From Afipia massiliensis (GTDB lineage: Bacteria; Pseudomonadota; Alphaproteobacteria; Rhizobiales; Xanthobacteraceae): 64,000 nt of DNA. The number at the start of each line of letters is the position of its first letter. The first letter of the stretch is position 1. The stretch is from NCBI RefSeq assembly GCF_001006325.2, contig NZ_LBIA02000001.1, positions 4,341,501 through 4,405,500 on the forward strand. Reading direction: 5' to 3'. Shown here in pieces: positions 50,236-59,852 of this stretch. The position numbers were made by a program, and so were the translations under genes. The notes below the pieces were generated by a model, which was not told the DNA's origin, did not search any database, and was given only the letters and a program-made list of their open reading frames with translations.

Positions 50236-51885
50236 ATGTCATCCGTCACAACATCGGCACTCGACTCGCCAGCCGGGCGCTCGATCGAGCAGACGTGCGA
50301 TGACCTCGCGCTCGCAGTGCTGGCTGTTGTGACAGTCATCGCGGGCCTGACATTCAAAGACTATGGCCTTGGCTGGGACGACTACACCCACGCGGAGTAT
50401 GCCGATCTGCTGCTAAAGATGTTCGGCAGCGGCTTCACCGACACCAGCGCCCTGTCGTTCGCGAACCTCTACATGTATGGCGGCGGCTTCGACATGGCGG
50501 CCGCGCTGCTGCACAAGATCGTTCCGCTTGAACTGTTCGAGACGCGGCGGCTGCTGGGCGCCATCGTGGGCGTGATCGGCCTCGGGGTCACATGGCGGCT
50601 CGCGCGGCGCGTCGGCGGACCCGTGGCCGGTCTCGCGGCGATCGTCCTGCTCGCGCTGTGTCCAATATTCTACGGGCACATGTTCATGAATCCGAAGGAT
50701 GCGCCCTTCGCGGTGTCGATGGCGATCCTGATGCTCGGGCTGGTGCGGCTCGCGCAGGAATATCCGTCACCAACGCCGCACACGATCCTGATCATCGGCC
50801 TCGGCGCAGGTCTGTCGGTCGGTTGCCGCATCCTTGGCGGCCTGGCGCTGATCTATGCCGTGATCGGCTTCCTGCCGCTCTGGATTTCCGACATTCGCGT
50901 GCACGGCGCGCGTGAGGCCGCGCGCCGGCTCGGTCATGTCGTTTATGTTCTGCTGCCCGGCGTGCTGCTGGGCTATCTCATCATGGGTCTGATATGGCCC
51001 TGGTCCATTATCGACCTCGCCAATCCGTTTCGTGCGCTGACATACTTCTCGCATTTCTTCGAGAAGCCATGGAAGGAATTGTTCAACGGCGCGATCGTCT
51101 CGGTGCCGGACATGCCGTGGTCCTATCTGCCGACGCTGTTCGCGTTGCAGCTTCCGGAAGTCATGCTCGGCCTGCTCGGCGCGGGCGTCGTCGGCACGCT
51201 CGTTGCGTTGATGCGGTCGGAAGTCGATTCCAGGCGGAAGACCATCCTGCTGATGCTGACGCTGGCCGCGACGCTGCCGCTGATCATCGCGATGGTGAAG
51301 CGCCCTGCTCTTTACAACGGCATTCGTCATTTCATCTTCGTCATCCCGCCGATGGTGGTTCTTGCCGGTGTCGCCTTTGCCGCCATCGTCGGCTGGCTGA
51401 AGCAGCACAGCCGCGGCGCGCAGGCCGTGTTTGCCCTGGTGTTCATGCTGGGACTGATGTTGCCGCTCAATGAAATGATCCGGCTGCATCCGTATCAGTA
51501 CACACACTTCAACCATATCGCCGGCACCGTTCGCGGCGCCGACGATCGCTACATGCTCGATTACTGGGGTCTTGCGCTCAAGCAGGCATCCGAAGGGCTG
51601 CGGCAGGAAATCGAGGAACGTCAGGAACCCGCGCCCCGGAACCGCAAGTGGCGTGTCGCGGTGTGCGGCCCGCAGCGTCCGGCGCAGGTCGCGCTTGGCC
51701 CGGACTTCACCATCGGCTGGGACAGTCACGCCGCCGACTTCGCCATGACGCTCGGCGAATTCTACTGCAAGGGCCTCAACGCGCCCGTGGTGGTCGAGAT
51801 CAAGCGCGACGACGTGGTGTTTGCGCGGGTTTACGATATCCGCGGCAAGAGCATCGCCAGCCTGCTCGCCATCCCCGCGCCCTGA
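50236..51885 (+). CDS. ArnT/PMT-like membrane glycosyltransferase
   Basis: 549 residues with about 11 membrane segments. The first periplasmic loop has the family's acidic motif GLGWDDYTHAEYADLLLKMF and a later YGHMFMNPKDAPFAVSMAIL, as in GT39/GT83 lipid-linked sugar transferases. A C-terminal soluble part of about 100 residues has SHAADFAMTLGEFYCKGLN. It would move a sugar or aminoarabinose-like group to envelope lipid or protein. Followed 101 bp later by an aldolase gene. Confidence 0.85.
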   Translation: MSSVTTSALDSPAGRSIEQTCDDLALAVLAVVTVIAGLTFKDYGLGWDDYTHAEYADLLLKMFGSGFTDTSALSFANLYMYGGGFDMAAALLHKIVPLELFETRRLLGAIVGVIGLGVTWRLARRVGGPVAGLAAIVLLALCPIFYGHMFMNPKDAPFAVSMAILMLGLVRLAQEYPSPTPHTILIIGLGAGLSVGCRILGGLALIYAVIGFLPLWISDIRVHGAREAARRLGHVVYVLLPGVLLGYLIMGLIWPWSIIDLANPFRALTYFSHFFEKPWKELFNGAIVSVPDMPWSYLPTLFALQLPEVMLGLLGAGVVGTLVALMRSEVDSRRKTILLMLTLAATLPLIIAMVKRPALYNGIRHFIFVIPPMVVLAGVAFAAIVGWLKQHSRGAQAVFALVFMLGLMLPLNEMIRLHPYQYTHFNHIAGTVRGADDRYMLDYWGLALKQASEGLRQEIEERQEPAPRNRKWRVAVCGPQRPAQVALGPDFTIGWDSHAADFAMTLGEFYCKGLNAPVVVEIKRDDVVFARVYDIRGKSIASLLAIPAP

Positions 51886-51986
51886 TCCGCCACATGGCGC
51901 CCCTGCGAGGACCGCATGTTGCGGTAGCGGGGTCGCAGCGCTAGGCTCGCGGCATAAAAGATCAATAAATCGCAGAGGAAATCGCC

Positions 51987-52766
51987 ATGTCGCCCGCCGA
52001 AGCACGCCTCACGGAAGTCAAATCCACCATGTCGGACGCGGAATGGGAACAGCGCGTCAATCTCGCTGCCGCATATCGCCTCGTCGCGCTGTACGGCTGG
52101 GACGATCTCGTCGACACGCACATTTCGGCACGGGTGCCCGGCCCCGAGCATCATTTCCTGATCAATCCCTACGGACTGATGTTCGACGAAATCACCGCGT
52201 CGAGCCTGGTCAAGGTCGATCTCGACGGCAACCAGTTGAGCGAGAGCGACTACAGCATCAATCCCGCCGGCTTTACGATTCACTCCGCCGTTCACGAAGT
52301 GCGCGAAGATGCCGGCTGCGTGATGCATCTCCACACTGCGGACGGCACCGCCGTTGCAAGCTGCATGGAAGGCCTGCTGCCGCTGAACCAGACTGCGCAG
52401 CTCGTCACCGGCGACCTCGCCTATCACGATTACGAAGGCATCGCGCTCGATCACGACGAACGCCCGCGCATCCAGAAGGATCTCGGCACCAAGAACCATC
52501 TTCTGCTGCGCAATCATGGCACGCTGACCGTCGGCCGTTCGGTCGCCTCGGCGTTCGAGCGCATGTATCACCTCGAGCGCGCCTGCACGATGCAGGTCCG
52601 CACCCGCATGCTTGGGCCGACCGCCTATCCGGTCGACAAGCTTGTGATCGAGAAGAACGAAAAACTGGTGACCGACCCGGTGCGCTCGGATCTGCGTTCG
52701 ACCAAGCTGGTCTGGCCGCCGCTGCTGCGCAAGCTTGACAGGATCGACCCCAGCTACAGGACTTGA
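51987..52766 (+). CDS. Class II aldolase/adducin-family protein
   Basis: 259 residues. The family zinc site is visible: HLHTADGTAVAS with two His, and a later NHLLLRNHGTLTVGRSVASA; LYGWDDLVDTHISARVPG opens the domain. AGAGGAAATCGCC before the ATG. Substrate unknown; many members are sugar-phosphate aldolases or epimerases, others lack catalysis. The gene ends before a strong terminator. Confidence 0.9.
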   Translation: MSPAEARLTEVKSTMSDAEWEQRVNLAAAYRLVALYGWDDLVDTHISARVPGPEHHFLINPYGLMFDEITASSLVKVDLDGNQLSESDYSINPAGFTIHSAVHEVREDAGCVMHLHTADGTAVASCMEGLLPLNQTAQLVTGDLAYHDYEGIALDHDERPRIQKDLGTKNHLLLRNHGTLTVGRSVASAFERMYHLERACTMQVRTRMLGPTAYPVDKLVIEKNEKLVTDPVRSDLRSTKLVWPPLLRKLDRIDPSYRT

Positions 52767-52823
52767 CAGGATCGATCCCGGTTCTAGATATCGATCTGTC
52801 AGCCTCTACACTGACCGGACTGC

Positions 52824-52853
52824 AAACGCCGCCCAATTCCGGGCGGCGTTTTT
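52824..52853 (+). terminator. Rho-independent terminator after the aldolase gene
   Basis: CGCCGCCC-aattcc-GGGCGGCG followed by TTTTT (52827-52853). Confidence 0.85.
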
Positions 52854-52864
52854 GCGTTTGCGTC

Positions 52865-52977
52865 CGTCATTCCGGGATGCGCCTCTTGGCGCAGGCCCGG
52901 AATCCATGACTGCGAAAATCTCCTGAGTGGCTGTGGATTCCGGGTTCGCTCGCTACGCTCGCGCCCCGGAATGACGG
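52865..52977. repeat. Palindromic intergenic element, type D-like
   Basis: CGTCATTCCGGGATGCG at the left and CGCCCCGGAATGACG at the right, with GGCCCGGAATCCA / TGGATTCCGGGTTC inside. It sits directly after the aldolase terminator. Confidence 0.8.
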
Positions 52978-53028
52978 CGGATCAACCTTCGATGTCGTCC
53001 CGGCGAAGGCACGCTGCCACACATTCAG

Positions 53029-53155
53029 CGTCGTCCTCGCGAAAGCGGGGACCCATAACCACCGAACGACGTGTTGAAAGCGAAAAGATAGCTCCAATAC
53101 CACCCTCAAATTGACGCCTCAGGGAGTATGGGTCCCGGCCTTCGCCGGGACGACG
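53029..53155. repeat. Palindromic intergenic element, type B (long form)
   Basis: GTCGTCCTCGCGAAAGCGGGG / CCCGGCCTTCGCCGGGACGAC arms with ACCCATAACCACCGAACGAC and CAGGGAGTATGGGT inside. Confidence 0.88.
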
Positions 53156-53859
53156 TGGAGAGATACGAAACAGTCCGCCGCAACATTTCGTGATGGGGAC
53201 ACCAATCCCCGCGCCCCGGACCACGCTTAAGTTCGCGATGTCCTGTTCGTGAGGGGCGCTTCTCGAGGGCGCTTTTGAAGCGGAGCAGGATGCGGTGCCT
53301 GCACGCGTGTTTCGCACACACGTCGTCCGGGAGGCTGGGGTCACCGTCCGGGTCAACTATGTGGCTCTGCCGTTCGCGGCTGGACGTCGGTGAGGATGAA
53401 GGCGGCGAAAGCCGGCCGGATCAGGGGTCGAGTTGCTCCCCCGTCCCCACCCGGAAGTACGGTCCCTTCGCCCAAAGTCGCCGCAATGGAGCGCTGCAAG
53501 GCGATGCGCTTCCGGAGGTTCACCGTGTCGCAAGCGGTGCCGGAAGCGACACAAGACAAGGTGCGCCTCGCGGCGCTCCATGCCCCTCATGTTGCGAGGG
53601 GCAGATCCAAAGCTCACCTCGCGCGATCAAGTGCGAGAGCGATGCCGCGTGGCTGTTTGAAAACTGAATCGGAAAATGCGTCATCGCCGCTGAAGGCACT
53701 CACATATTCAATGTCATGGCCGGACTTGTTCCGGCCATCCCGATTACCGAGGCACCGTGCTCACCTGACCGGGATCACCGGGACATCCCCGATCAAGTCG
53801 AGGACAGGCGCCCGGTGATGACAACCAGCGAGTTAGGCAGGCGCTCGCCACACCCACGA

Positions 53860-53988
53860 TGTCGTCCCCGCGCAGGCGGGGACCCATAACCACCGAACGA
53901 CGTAGTGGTGGCGAGAAGATTGCTCCGGCATCTCCCTCAAATCGGTAACTCAGGGAGTATGGGTCCCCGCCTGCGCGGGGACGACGTG
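53860..53988. repeat. Palindromic intergenic element, type B (long form)
   Basis: GTCGTCCCCGCGCAGGCGGGG / CCCCGCCTGCGCGGGGACGAC arms, inner ACCCATAACCACCGAACGAC and CAGGGAGTATGGGT. It is the closest partner of the 53.03-kb copy (same inner blocks). Confidence 0.88.
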
Positions 53989-54067
53989 GAGAGATTTGTG
54001 ATTGGATCAAAGTGGCTGAAAACTAAATCGGAAAGCGACGCTGCTGTCGCGACATCACATCGAAACG

Positions 54068-55468
54068 TCAGCGCGGTGTGTCGGCGAACGCCGCCAGAAT
54101 ACGCGCCCACGAGCGGATGCCTTTGTGGAAGCTCTTCAGGTCGTACTTTTCGTTCGGCGAATGGATGTTGTCGTCCTCAAGTCCGAACCCGATCAGCACC
54201 GTTTCCAGCCCCAGCGTCTTCTTGAAATCCGCGACAATCGGAATCGATGCACCCGAACCGATCAGGAGCGCGTCCTTGCCCCATTCGTCGGTCAGCGCAC
54301 GCTTCGCCGCCGCCAGCGGCTTCATGCCCCAGTCGAGCGCAATTGCGGGCGCACCGGCATGATCGATGAACTCGGCGGTGCAATCCGCCGGCAGACGCGA
54401 GGTGACGAAGTCGCGGAAGGCCTTGCGGATCCTCGAAGGCTGCTGGCCCTCCACCAGCCGGAACGAAACCTTTGCGGACGCCTCCGCCGGAATAACCGTC
54501 TTGGAGCCTTCACCGGTATAGCCGCCAACGATGCCGTTGATGTCGCAGGCCGGACGCGACGACACCTGCTCGATCAGCAACCGGTCCTTTTCGCCGGCCG
54601 GAACCGACAGGCCGATCGGCTTCAGGAAAGTTTCCGGAGACAGGTTGAGATTCTTCCACTGCGCCAGAATGTCGGGCGGCAGATCCTTCACCCCGTCGTA
54701 AAACCCCGGAATGGTGATGTGGCCGTTGTCATCGTGGATGCTGCCGAGAATGCGGGTCAGCACGCGGATCGGGTTCTGCGCCCCGCCGCCGAAGATGCCC
54801 GAATGCAGATCGCGATTCGCCGCCTTGATCTTGACCTCGTCATAGACGAGGCCGCGCAGCGAGGTCGTGATCGCGGGCGTGTTCTGGTCCCACATGCCGG
54901 TGTCGCAGACCAGCACGAAGTCGGCGGCGAGGTCCTTCTTGTGCTTGTCGAGGAAGGGGCCGAAATTCTTCGAGCCGATTTCCTCTTCGCCCTCGATCAG
55001 GATCGTCACATTGAGCGGCAGCGATCCGGTGACATTCTTCCAGGCCCGGCAGGCCTCAACGAAGGTCATCAACTGGCCCTTGTCGTCTTCGGCGCCGCGC
55101 GCAACGATGATCTTGCGGCCATCGGCGTGATCGGTGACGACCGGCTCGAACGGCGGCCGATGCCACAGATCAAGCGGGTCGACCGGCTGCACATCATAGT
55201 GGCCGTAGAACAGCACATGCGCACCAGCGCTGCCGTTGCTCTTGCCGACGATGGCCGGATGCCCGGCGGTCGGGCGCACGTCGGTCGCAAACCCGATGGA
55301 GGCGATGTCGGCCGCGAGATGATCCGCGGCTTTTTTGCAATCGTCCGCAAACGCAGGATCGGCCGAAATCGACTTGATCCGGAGCAGCGTGAACAGCCGC
55401 TCGAGGCTCTTGTCGAAATCCTTGTCGATACGATCGAGGACGGCTGCGAGTTGGGGCGTAGCGGACAT
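54068..55468 (-). CDS. M20-family dipeptidase/carboxypeptidase
   Basis: 466 residues. Metal ligands of the M20 family: VLFYGHYDVQPVDPLDLWHR (His, Asp), RGAEDDKGQLM (Asp), ILIEGEEEIGSKNF (catalytic and metal Glu), VCDTGMWD and the C-terminal ENIH-type LEDDNIHSPNEKYDL. A dimerisation lid lies around 215-330. Cytosolic di- or tripeptide hydrolysis is the usual role. A long open frame antisense to this gene was rejected. Confidence 0.94.
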   Translation of the reverse strand: MSATPQLAAVLDRIDKDFDKSLERLFTLLRIKSISADPAFADDCKKAADHLAADIASIGFATDVRPTAGHPAIVGKSNGSAGAHVLFYGHYDVQPVDPLDLWHRPPFEPVVTDHADGRKIIVARGAEDDKGQLMTFVEACRAWKNVTGSLPLNVTILIEGEEEIGSKNFGPFLDKHKKDLAADFVLVCDTGMWDQNTPAITTSLRGLVYDEVKIKAANRDLHSGIFGGGAQNPIRVLTRILGSIHDDNGHITIPGFYDGVKDLPPDILAQWKNLNLSPETFLKPIGLSVPAGEKDRLLIEQVSSRPACDINGIVGGYTGEGSKTVIPAEASAKVSFRLVEGQQPSRIRKAFRDFVTSRLPADCTAEFIDHAGAPAIALDWGMKPLAAAKRALTDEWGKDALLIGSGASIPIVADFKKTLGLETVLIGFGLEDDNIHSPNEKYDLKSFHKGIRSWARILAAFADTPR

Positions 55469-55509
55469 CGTATTCTTTCCTCAAATCAAGATGGCGCGAA
55501 CGACGACAA

Positions 55510-57183
55510 CTATCGCCGCAACAACCCGCCGAGCGCGCCGCGCACGATGGAGCGGCCGATCGATCCGCCGAGCGAACCGGCGACAGATTTGCCGAGGGTG
55601 GCTGCGACGTTACCGACAACCTTGTTCGTGACCGAGCGCGTGACGTCGCGCGCGATGACCTGCCCGGTCGACAGCTTCTGGCCCCGCGGTCGCGTCGTGC
55701 CGAAAATGGATCCGACGATCGAACCAAGCTGGCCCAGCACTCCGCCTTCAGAACTTCCTTCAGCGGGCGGGGCCGCGGTCTGGGTGAGGCGCTCGCGCAG
55801 CATCTCGAAGGCAGAGTCGGAATCGATGGTGGTGTCGTATTTGCCCCGCACCGGGCTCGCCGCCATGATCGCCTTGCGCTCCTCCGGCGTAATCGGTCCC
55901 ATCCTGGCGGTCGGCGGACGGATCATGACGCGCTCGACCATGGCCGGCGTGCCGTTGCCCTCAAGGAACGACACCAGCGCCTCGCCCTTGCCCAGTTCGG
56001 TGATGACCTGAGCGGTATCGAGATTGGGATTCGGCCGGAATGTCTGCGCGGCGGCCTGCACCGCCTTCTGGTCGCGCGGGGTGAACGCGCGCAGCGCATG
56101 TTGGACGCGGTTGCCAAGCTGGGCAAGAACGCGATCCGGAACATCGATCGGGTTCTGTGTGACGAAATAGACGCCGACGCCCTTTGAACGAATGAGCCGC
56201 ACGACCTGCTCGATCTTGTCGAGCAGCGCTTTCGGGGCATCGGTAAAAAGAAGATGCGCTTCGTCAAAAAAGAACACGAGTTTCGGTTGCGGCGGGTCGC
56301 CGACCTCAGGCAGTTCCTCGAACAGTTCGGACAGCATCCAGAGAAGAAACGTCGCGTACAAACGCGGGCTCTGCATCAGCTTGTCCGCGACCAGGATGTT
56401 GACCATGCCCCGGCCGTTGGAGTCGGTGCGCATGAAATCCTTCAGTTGAAGCGCCGGCTCACCGAAAAACTGCTCGCCGCCCTGGTTTTGCAGCACAAGT
56501 AGCTGGCGTTGGATCGTGCCGATGGTCTGTTTCGTGACATTGCCGAACTGCTGCGCCGTCCGTTTAAGTTCCAGAATGGCGTCGCTGGTATCATCCCCGT
56601 CCTTCTTCCCGTTGGCGGGGGATATGGCATCCAGGATTGCGCGCAAATCCTTGAAGTCGACCAGCGGAAGGCCGCCTTCGTCAGCGACCTTGAAGGCGAC
56701 ATTGAGCACGCCTTCCTGCACGTCGTTGAGATCGAGCATGCGCGACAGCAGCAATGGTCCCATTTCCGAGACCGTGGCGCGCACCGGATGGCCCTGCTCG
56801 CCGAACACGTCCCAAAACACTGTCGAAAACTGGTCCGGCTTGAAATCCAGTCCCATCGTCTTGGAGCGGCTGAGAATGAAATCCTTGGCCTCGCCCACCT
56901 CGGAGATGCCCGACAGATCGCCCTTGATATCCGCGGCGAAGACCGAAACACCTGCGCGCGCAAAACCCTCGGCCATGACCTGAAGCGAGACCGTCTTGCC
57001 GGTGCCGGTCGCTCCCGTGACGAGACCGTGCCGGTTCGCGAGCCCAAGCGTCAGAAATGCTGGCTGATCGCCCTTCCCGATAAAGATCGTCTTGTCGGTA
57101 TCGGCGGACGCAGCGCCTCCGGCAGCAGCCGGCGCCGGCTTTGCCGCCTTGTCAGAAGCAGTTTTGGATGCCCTCTTTGCCAT
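55510..57183 (-). CDS. HerA-like helicase/ATPase (DUF853, YjgR family)
   Basis: 557 residues. Walker A GATGTGKT (57-64), the family [10 protein letters not shown], Walker B in [16 protein letters not shown], and the end of the ATPase [16 protein letters not shown] low-complexity N-terminal 30 residues ([20 protein letters not shown]) and a Gly/Ser-rich C-terminal 80 residues ([20 protein letters not shown]) flank the core. It is probably a hexameric DNA-translocating ATPase; cellular role not settled. NurA-type partner is absent. Confidence 0.92.
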   Translation of the reverse strand: MAKRASKTASDKAAKPAPAAAGGAASADTDKTIFIGKGDQPAFLTLGLANRHGLVTGATGTGKTVSLQVMAEGFARAGVSVFAADIKGDLSGISEVGEAKDFILSRSKTMGLDFKPDQFSTVFWDVFGEQGHPVRATVSEMGPLLLSRMLDLNDVQEGVLNVAFKVADEGGLPLVDFKDLRAILDAISPANGKKDGDDTSDAILELKRTAQQFGNVTKQTIGTIQRQLLVLQNQGGEQFFGEPALQLKDFMRTDSNGRGMVNILVADKLMQSPRLYATFLLWMLSELFEELPEVGDPPQPKLVFFFDEAHLLFTDAPKALLDKIEQVVRLIRSKGVGVYFVTQNPIDVPDRVLAQLGNRVQHALRAFTPRDQKAVQAAAQTFRPNPNLDTAQVITELGKGEALVSFLEGNGTPAMVERVMIRPPTARMGPITPEERKAIMAASPVRGKYDTTIDSDSAFEMLRERLTQTAAPPAEGSSEGGVLGQLGSIVGSIFGTTRPRGQKLSTGQVIARDVTRSVTNKVVGNVAATLGKSVAGSLGGSIGRSIVRGALGGLLRR

Positions 57184-57675
57184 CTCTCGCCTCGTGCAGA
57201 CTCTATTGTCCCGCCGTCGAAACGCGGCGCATGATGTGTGATCTTGCAGTATGGAACCCGCCGGTCAACCCGCAGATCGCTTGGCGGACAATAGCCGATG
57301 CCGCGCTGCATGATGCACTGGCATAATATATGTCGCTCCACCGCAGCGATTGAGTGAAATTTGCTCCAAGGCGTCAATTCGGTCCTTGTGAATCTCGAAT
57401 GCGACGATGCGGGCCGCATCACAAATCGGACGATGGATTGAAACGAATTCGCATCCGCTGCGTAGTTTGAAACCGCGCTAACCAATTTGTCACCTTTGGA
57501 ACGGCAAATGATCGCGAAATCGACGATGATTCGTGCACGGGTGCAACACTTCACGGTCGATTGCGCTCAACTGCGGTTTCAAAAAGCGTCATCGCTTGTA
57601 ATTCGCAAAACACGCGCTCAAGATAAATCACAAACAAAGATCCGGTACGCAACCGGTGGGTAACGGGGCAATTTA
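57184..57675. other. 492-bp divergent gap
   Basis: Upstream of HerA-like and the 121-residue gene. No gene recognised; ACCGGTGGGTAACGGGGCAA stands before the plus-strand gene. An AT-rich zone around 57600-57640 (AAGATAAATCACAAACAAAG) is a promoter candidate. Confidence 0.35.
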
Positions 57676-58041
57676 ATGGACGAGTTCATTGGCGAGCTGG
57701 CTGCAAAAGCCGGCATTGACAACGCTGTGGCCGAAAAAGCCGTCGGTGCCATGCTTGGGTTCCTTCGCAAGGAGGGGCCGGCTGAACAGGTGCGTTCGCT
57801 GATCGAGCAAATTCCAGGCGCAGAAGACGCGATCAAGGCTTCTGGTTCCGGCGGCGGTCTCGCGGGCATGCTTGGCGGTGGCATCATGGCGCTTGGCGCC
57901 AAGCTGATGGGGCTGGGTCTGGGAATGAGCGAGATTCAGAACCTCGCGCGTGAACTATTCAAGTTCGGCCGCGACAAAATTGGCGCGGACGGGATGCGCG
58001 CGATCATTGCCGAGACGCCAGGCCTTTCCAAATTCGCGTAA
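57676..58041 (+). CDS. Small helical protein, DUF2267-like
   Basis: 121 residues: MDEFIGELAAKAGIDNAVAE, KAVGAMLGFLRKEGPAEQVR, then a Gly-rich segment (SGGGLAGMLGGGIMALGAKL) and a C-terminal ALGAKLMGLGLGMSEIQNLA followed by VREL-like FKFGRDKIGADG. The opening resembles DUF2267 N-terminal helices; the Gly-rich loop may be a membrane-interacting region. It precedes a DUF4332 gene by 23 bp. Confidence 0.68.
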   Translation: MDEFIGELAAKAGIDNAVAEKAVGAMLGFLRKEGPAEQVRSLIEQIPGAEDAIKASGSGGGLAGMLGGGIMALGAKLMGLGLGMSEIQNLARELFKFGRDKIGADGMRAIIAETPGLSKFA

Positions 58042-58064
58042 ATTCATTTTCAAGTTCGAGCATC

Positions 58065-58487
58065 ATGTCCAATCCTCTTTCAGCGTATCCTCTCTCGAAG
58101 ATTGACGGCCTTGGCGCGCACGCCCAGGCCAAGCTCAAGGCACAGGGCATTCGCACGATGGCCGCGCTGCTCGACAATGCCAGCACCCCGAAGGGCCGGA
58201 AGTTGCTCGCTGCAAAGACCGGCCTCAGCGAACAACAGCTGCTGGCCTGGGCGAACATCGCAGACTGCATGCGCATCAAGGGGATGGGCAAGGCCAAGGC
58301 CGAACTGCTGCGCGCGGCAGGCGTCGTGACCGTGCGCGAGTTCGTGCAACGCAACCCTCAGCGCCTCGCGCAGGCCATGAAGGAAGCCAACGACAAGCGC
58401 AAGCTGGTCCAGGTTCTCCCATCGGATAAATCCGTCGCCGAACTGATCCAGCGCGCCCGCAAGCTGCCGTTGAAGATTTCCTACTGA
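58065..58487 (+). CDS. DUF4332 helix-hairpin-helix protein
   Basis: 140 residues. LSKIDGLGAHAQAKLKAQGI and MRIKGMGKAKAELLRAAGVV are two HhH motifs, the mark of DUF4332. Likely DNA- or protein-binding; a partner is unknown. It is 23 bp after the small helical gene and 103 bp before folP. GTTCGAGCATC stands before the ATG. Confidence 0.88.
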   Translation: MSNPLSAYPLSKIDGLGAHAQAKLKAQGIRTMAALLDNASTPKGRKLLAAKTGLSEQQLLAWANIADCMRIKGMGKAKAELLRAAGVVTVREFVQRNPQRLAQAMKEANDKRKLVQVLPSDKSVAELIQRARKLPLKISY

Positions 58488-58590
58488 AACGGCCCACGGC
58501 CCCGGTTGCGGTGGCTACTCAGGGCTCCTTGGGCCACAGCCCGCTTCGCCATCGCTTGACTCGCCAGCAGGGACCGCGCAAAGCCACCGC

Positions 58591-59448
58591 ATGATGGCCG
58601 CCCCGTCCCGATCGTCAAATCCGGCTGCCGCGCAGCTTCATCCGGTGCTGCGCAGCCTGTTCGCGCGTCCCCTTCCCGTGGTCATGGGCGTGCTCAATAT
58701 CACCCCGGACTCGTTCTCCGACGGCGGCCAGTTCACCACACCCGAACTGGCCCTCGCGCAGGCAAAGCGGATGGCCGCAGAGGGCGCAGGCGTTCTCGAT
58801 ATCGGCGCGGAGTCGACCCGGCCCTACGGCTCGAAGCCGGTTTCGGCCGACGACGAACTGCAACGGCTGCGGGACATCCTGCCGGCGGTTGCCGCCCTGG
58901 AGGTCCCGGTCTCCATCGACACCATGAAAGCATCCGTGGCCGCGTGGGCATTGAGCAACGGCGCGGCCATTGCCAACGACGTCTGGGGTCTGCAGCGCGA
59001 TCCGGACATGGCGCGGGTGATCGCGGATCACAATGCGCCGGTGATCGTCATGCACAACCGTGACAGCGTCGATCCCGCCATCGATATCGTGACAGACATG
59101 GTGGCATTCTTTGCGCGCTCGCTGGACATCGCGGCCAAGGCGAATATCCCGCCGGGAAATATCGTACTCGATCCGGGCATCGGCTTTGGCAAGACGCCGG
59201 AGCAGAGCATGACCGCAATCGCCCGGCTCGATGACCTGAACCAGTTCGGCCTGCCGTTTCTGGTCGGCGCATCGCGCAAGCGATTTATCTCGGCCGTATC
59301 ACCATCTGAACCGCATCAGCGGATCGGCGGCTCTCTTGCGGCACACCTCTTGGCGGCACAGCGCGGCGCCAAAATCATCCGCGCGCACGACGTGGCGGAA
59401 ACGGTGCAAGCCCTGCGCGTGGCATCGGCAATCGAGGACAAGCGATGA
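58591..59448 (+). CDS. folP: Dihydropteroate synthase
   Basis: 285 residues. The DHPS motifs VMGVLNITPDSFSDGG (31-46), DIGAESTRPYGSKPV, VPVSIDTMKASVAAWAL and DPGIGFGKTPEQSM are all present. The enzyme joins pABA to the pterin diphosphate in folate synthesis. It is the first gene of folP-folB-folK and overlaps folB by ATGA. Confidence 0.97.
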   Translation: MMAAPSRSSNPAAAQLHPVLRSLFARPLPVVMGVLNITPDSFSDGGQFTTPELALAQAKRMAAEGAGVLDIGAESTRPYGSKPVSADDELQRLRDILPAVAALEVPVSIDTMKASVAAWALSNGAAIANDVWGLQRDPDMARVIADHNAPVIVMHNRDSVDPAIDIVTDMVAFFARSLDIAAKANIPPGNIVLDPGIGFGKTPEQSMTAIARLDDLNQFGLPFLVGASRKRFISAVSPSEPHQRIGGSLAAHLLAAQRGAKIIRAHDVAETVQALRVASAIEDKR

Positions 59449-59825
59449 GCGACGTGATCTTCATCAAGGGACTTTTGATCCACGCCCGTCATGGTGTCAT
59501 GGACCATGAAGCCGAAGTCGGCCAGCGGTTCGTGATCGACCTCGAGCTGTCCATCGATCTCGCGGAGTCCTCCCGCACCGACAAGCTTGCCGACACTGTG
59601 TCCTATTCAGACGTGGTCACAACCGCGAGCGCGGCCTTCAAGGGCCATAACTATTATCTGCTGGAGCGCGCGGCCGGCGCAGTGGCGGAATCGATCCTTG
59701 CCGCCTTCACCCGCGTCAGTGCAGTGAAAGTGACGGTCCACAAGCCGCATGCGCCGATCGCCGCGATTTTCGACGACGTCGGTGTCGCCATCACACGCAC
59801 GCGGGCGGGAGGCGCTGCACAGTGA
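59445..59825 (+). CDS. folB: Dihydroneopterin aldolase
   Basis: 126 residues. FolB features: IFIKGLLIHARHGVMDHEAE and VGQRFVIDLELSIDLAESS near the start, YLLERAAGAVAESILAAF in the middle and AVKVTVHKPHAPI towards the end. It cleaves dihydroneopterin for the next step. ATGA overlap with folP; a MITE arm separates it from folK. Confidence 0.95.
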   Translation: MSDVIFIKGLLIHARHGVMDHEAEVGQRFVIDLELSIDLAESSRTDKLADTVSYSDVVTTASAAFKGHNYYLLERAAGAVAESILAAFTRVSAVKVTVHKPHAPIAAIFDDVGVAITRTRAGGAAQ

Positions 59826-59852
59826 AGCGAACGTCGGATACGGAACACTAGC
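59823..59852. repeat. Half of a MITE-like palindrome at the folB-folK junction
   Basis: GCGAACGTCGGATACGG-aACACTAG is the same right arm as at 36.2 kb (GCGAACGTCGGATACGGGACACTAG), with one change. It starts at the folB stop and ends just before the folK ATG. No left arm is present. Confidence 0.75.

Larger units (their letters stand above)
52854..54067. other. 1.2-kb gene-poor stretch of repeats
   Basis: Contains the palindromes at 52.87, 53.03 and 53.86 kb and, at 53.2-53.65 kb, a GC-rich segment (GAAGCGGAGCAGGATGCGGT, then GCACGCGTGTTTCGCACACACG) in which the open frames have no ribosome-binding site or known motif. I recall a similar long intergenic element in Bradyrhizobium/Afipia genomes but cannot place it. 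No gene is called. Confidence 0.6.

Noticed and set aside
53275-53818. Overlapping open frames of 130 and 142 codons
   Set aside because: No ribosome-binding site, no motif, repeat-like composition; left as part of the non-coding stretch.
54125-56011. 628-codon plus-strand open frame
   Set aside because: It lies antisense across the M20 peptidase and HerA-like genes, which have full motifs; high-GC codon use opens the opposite frame.
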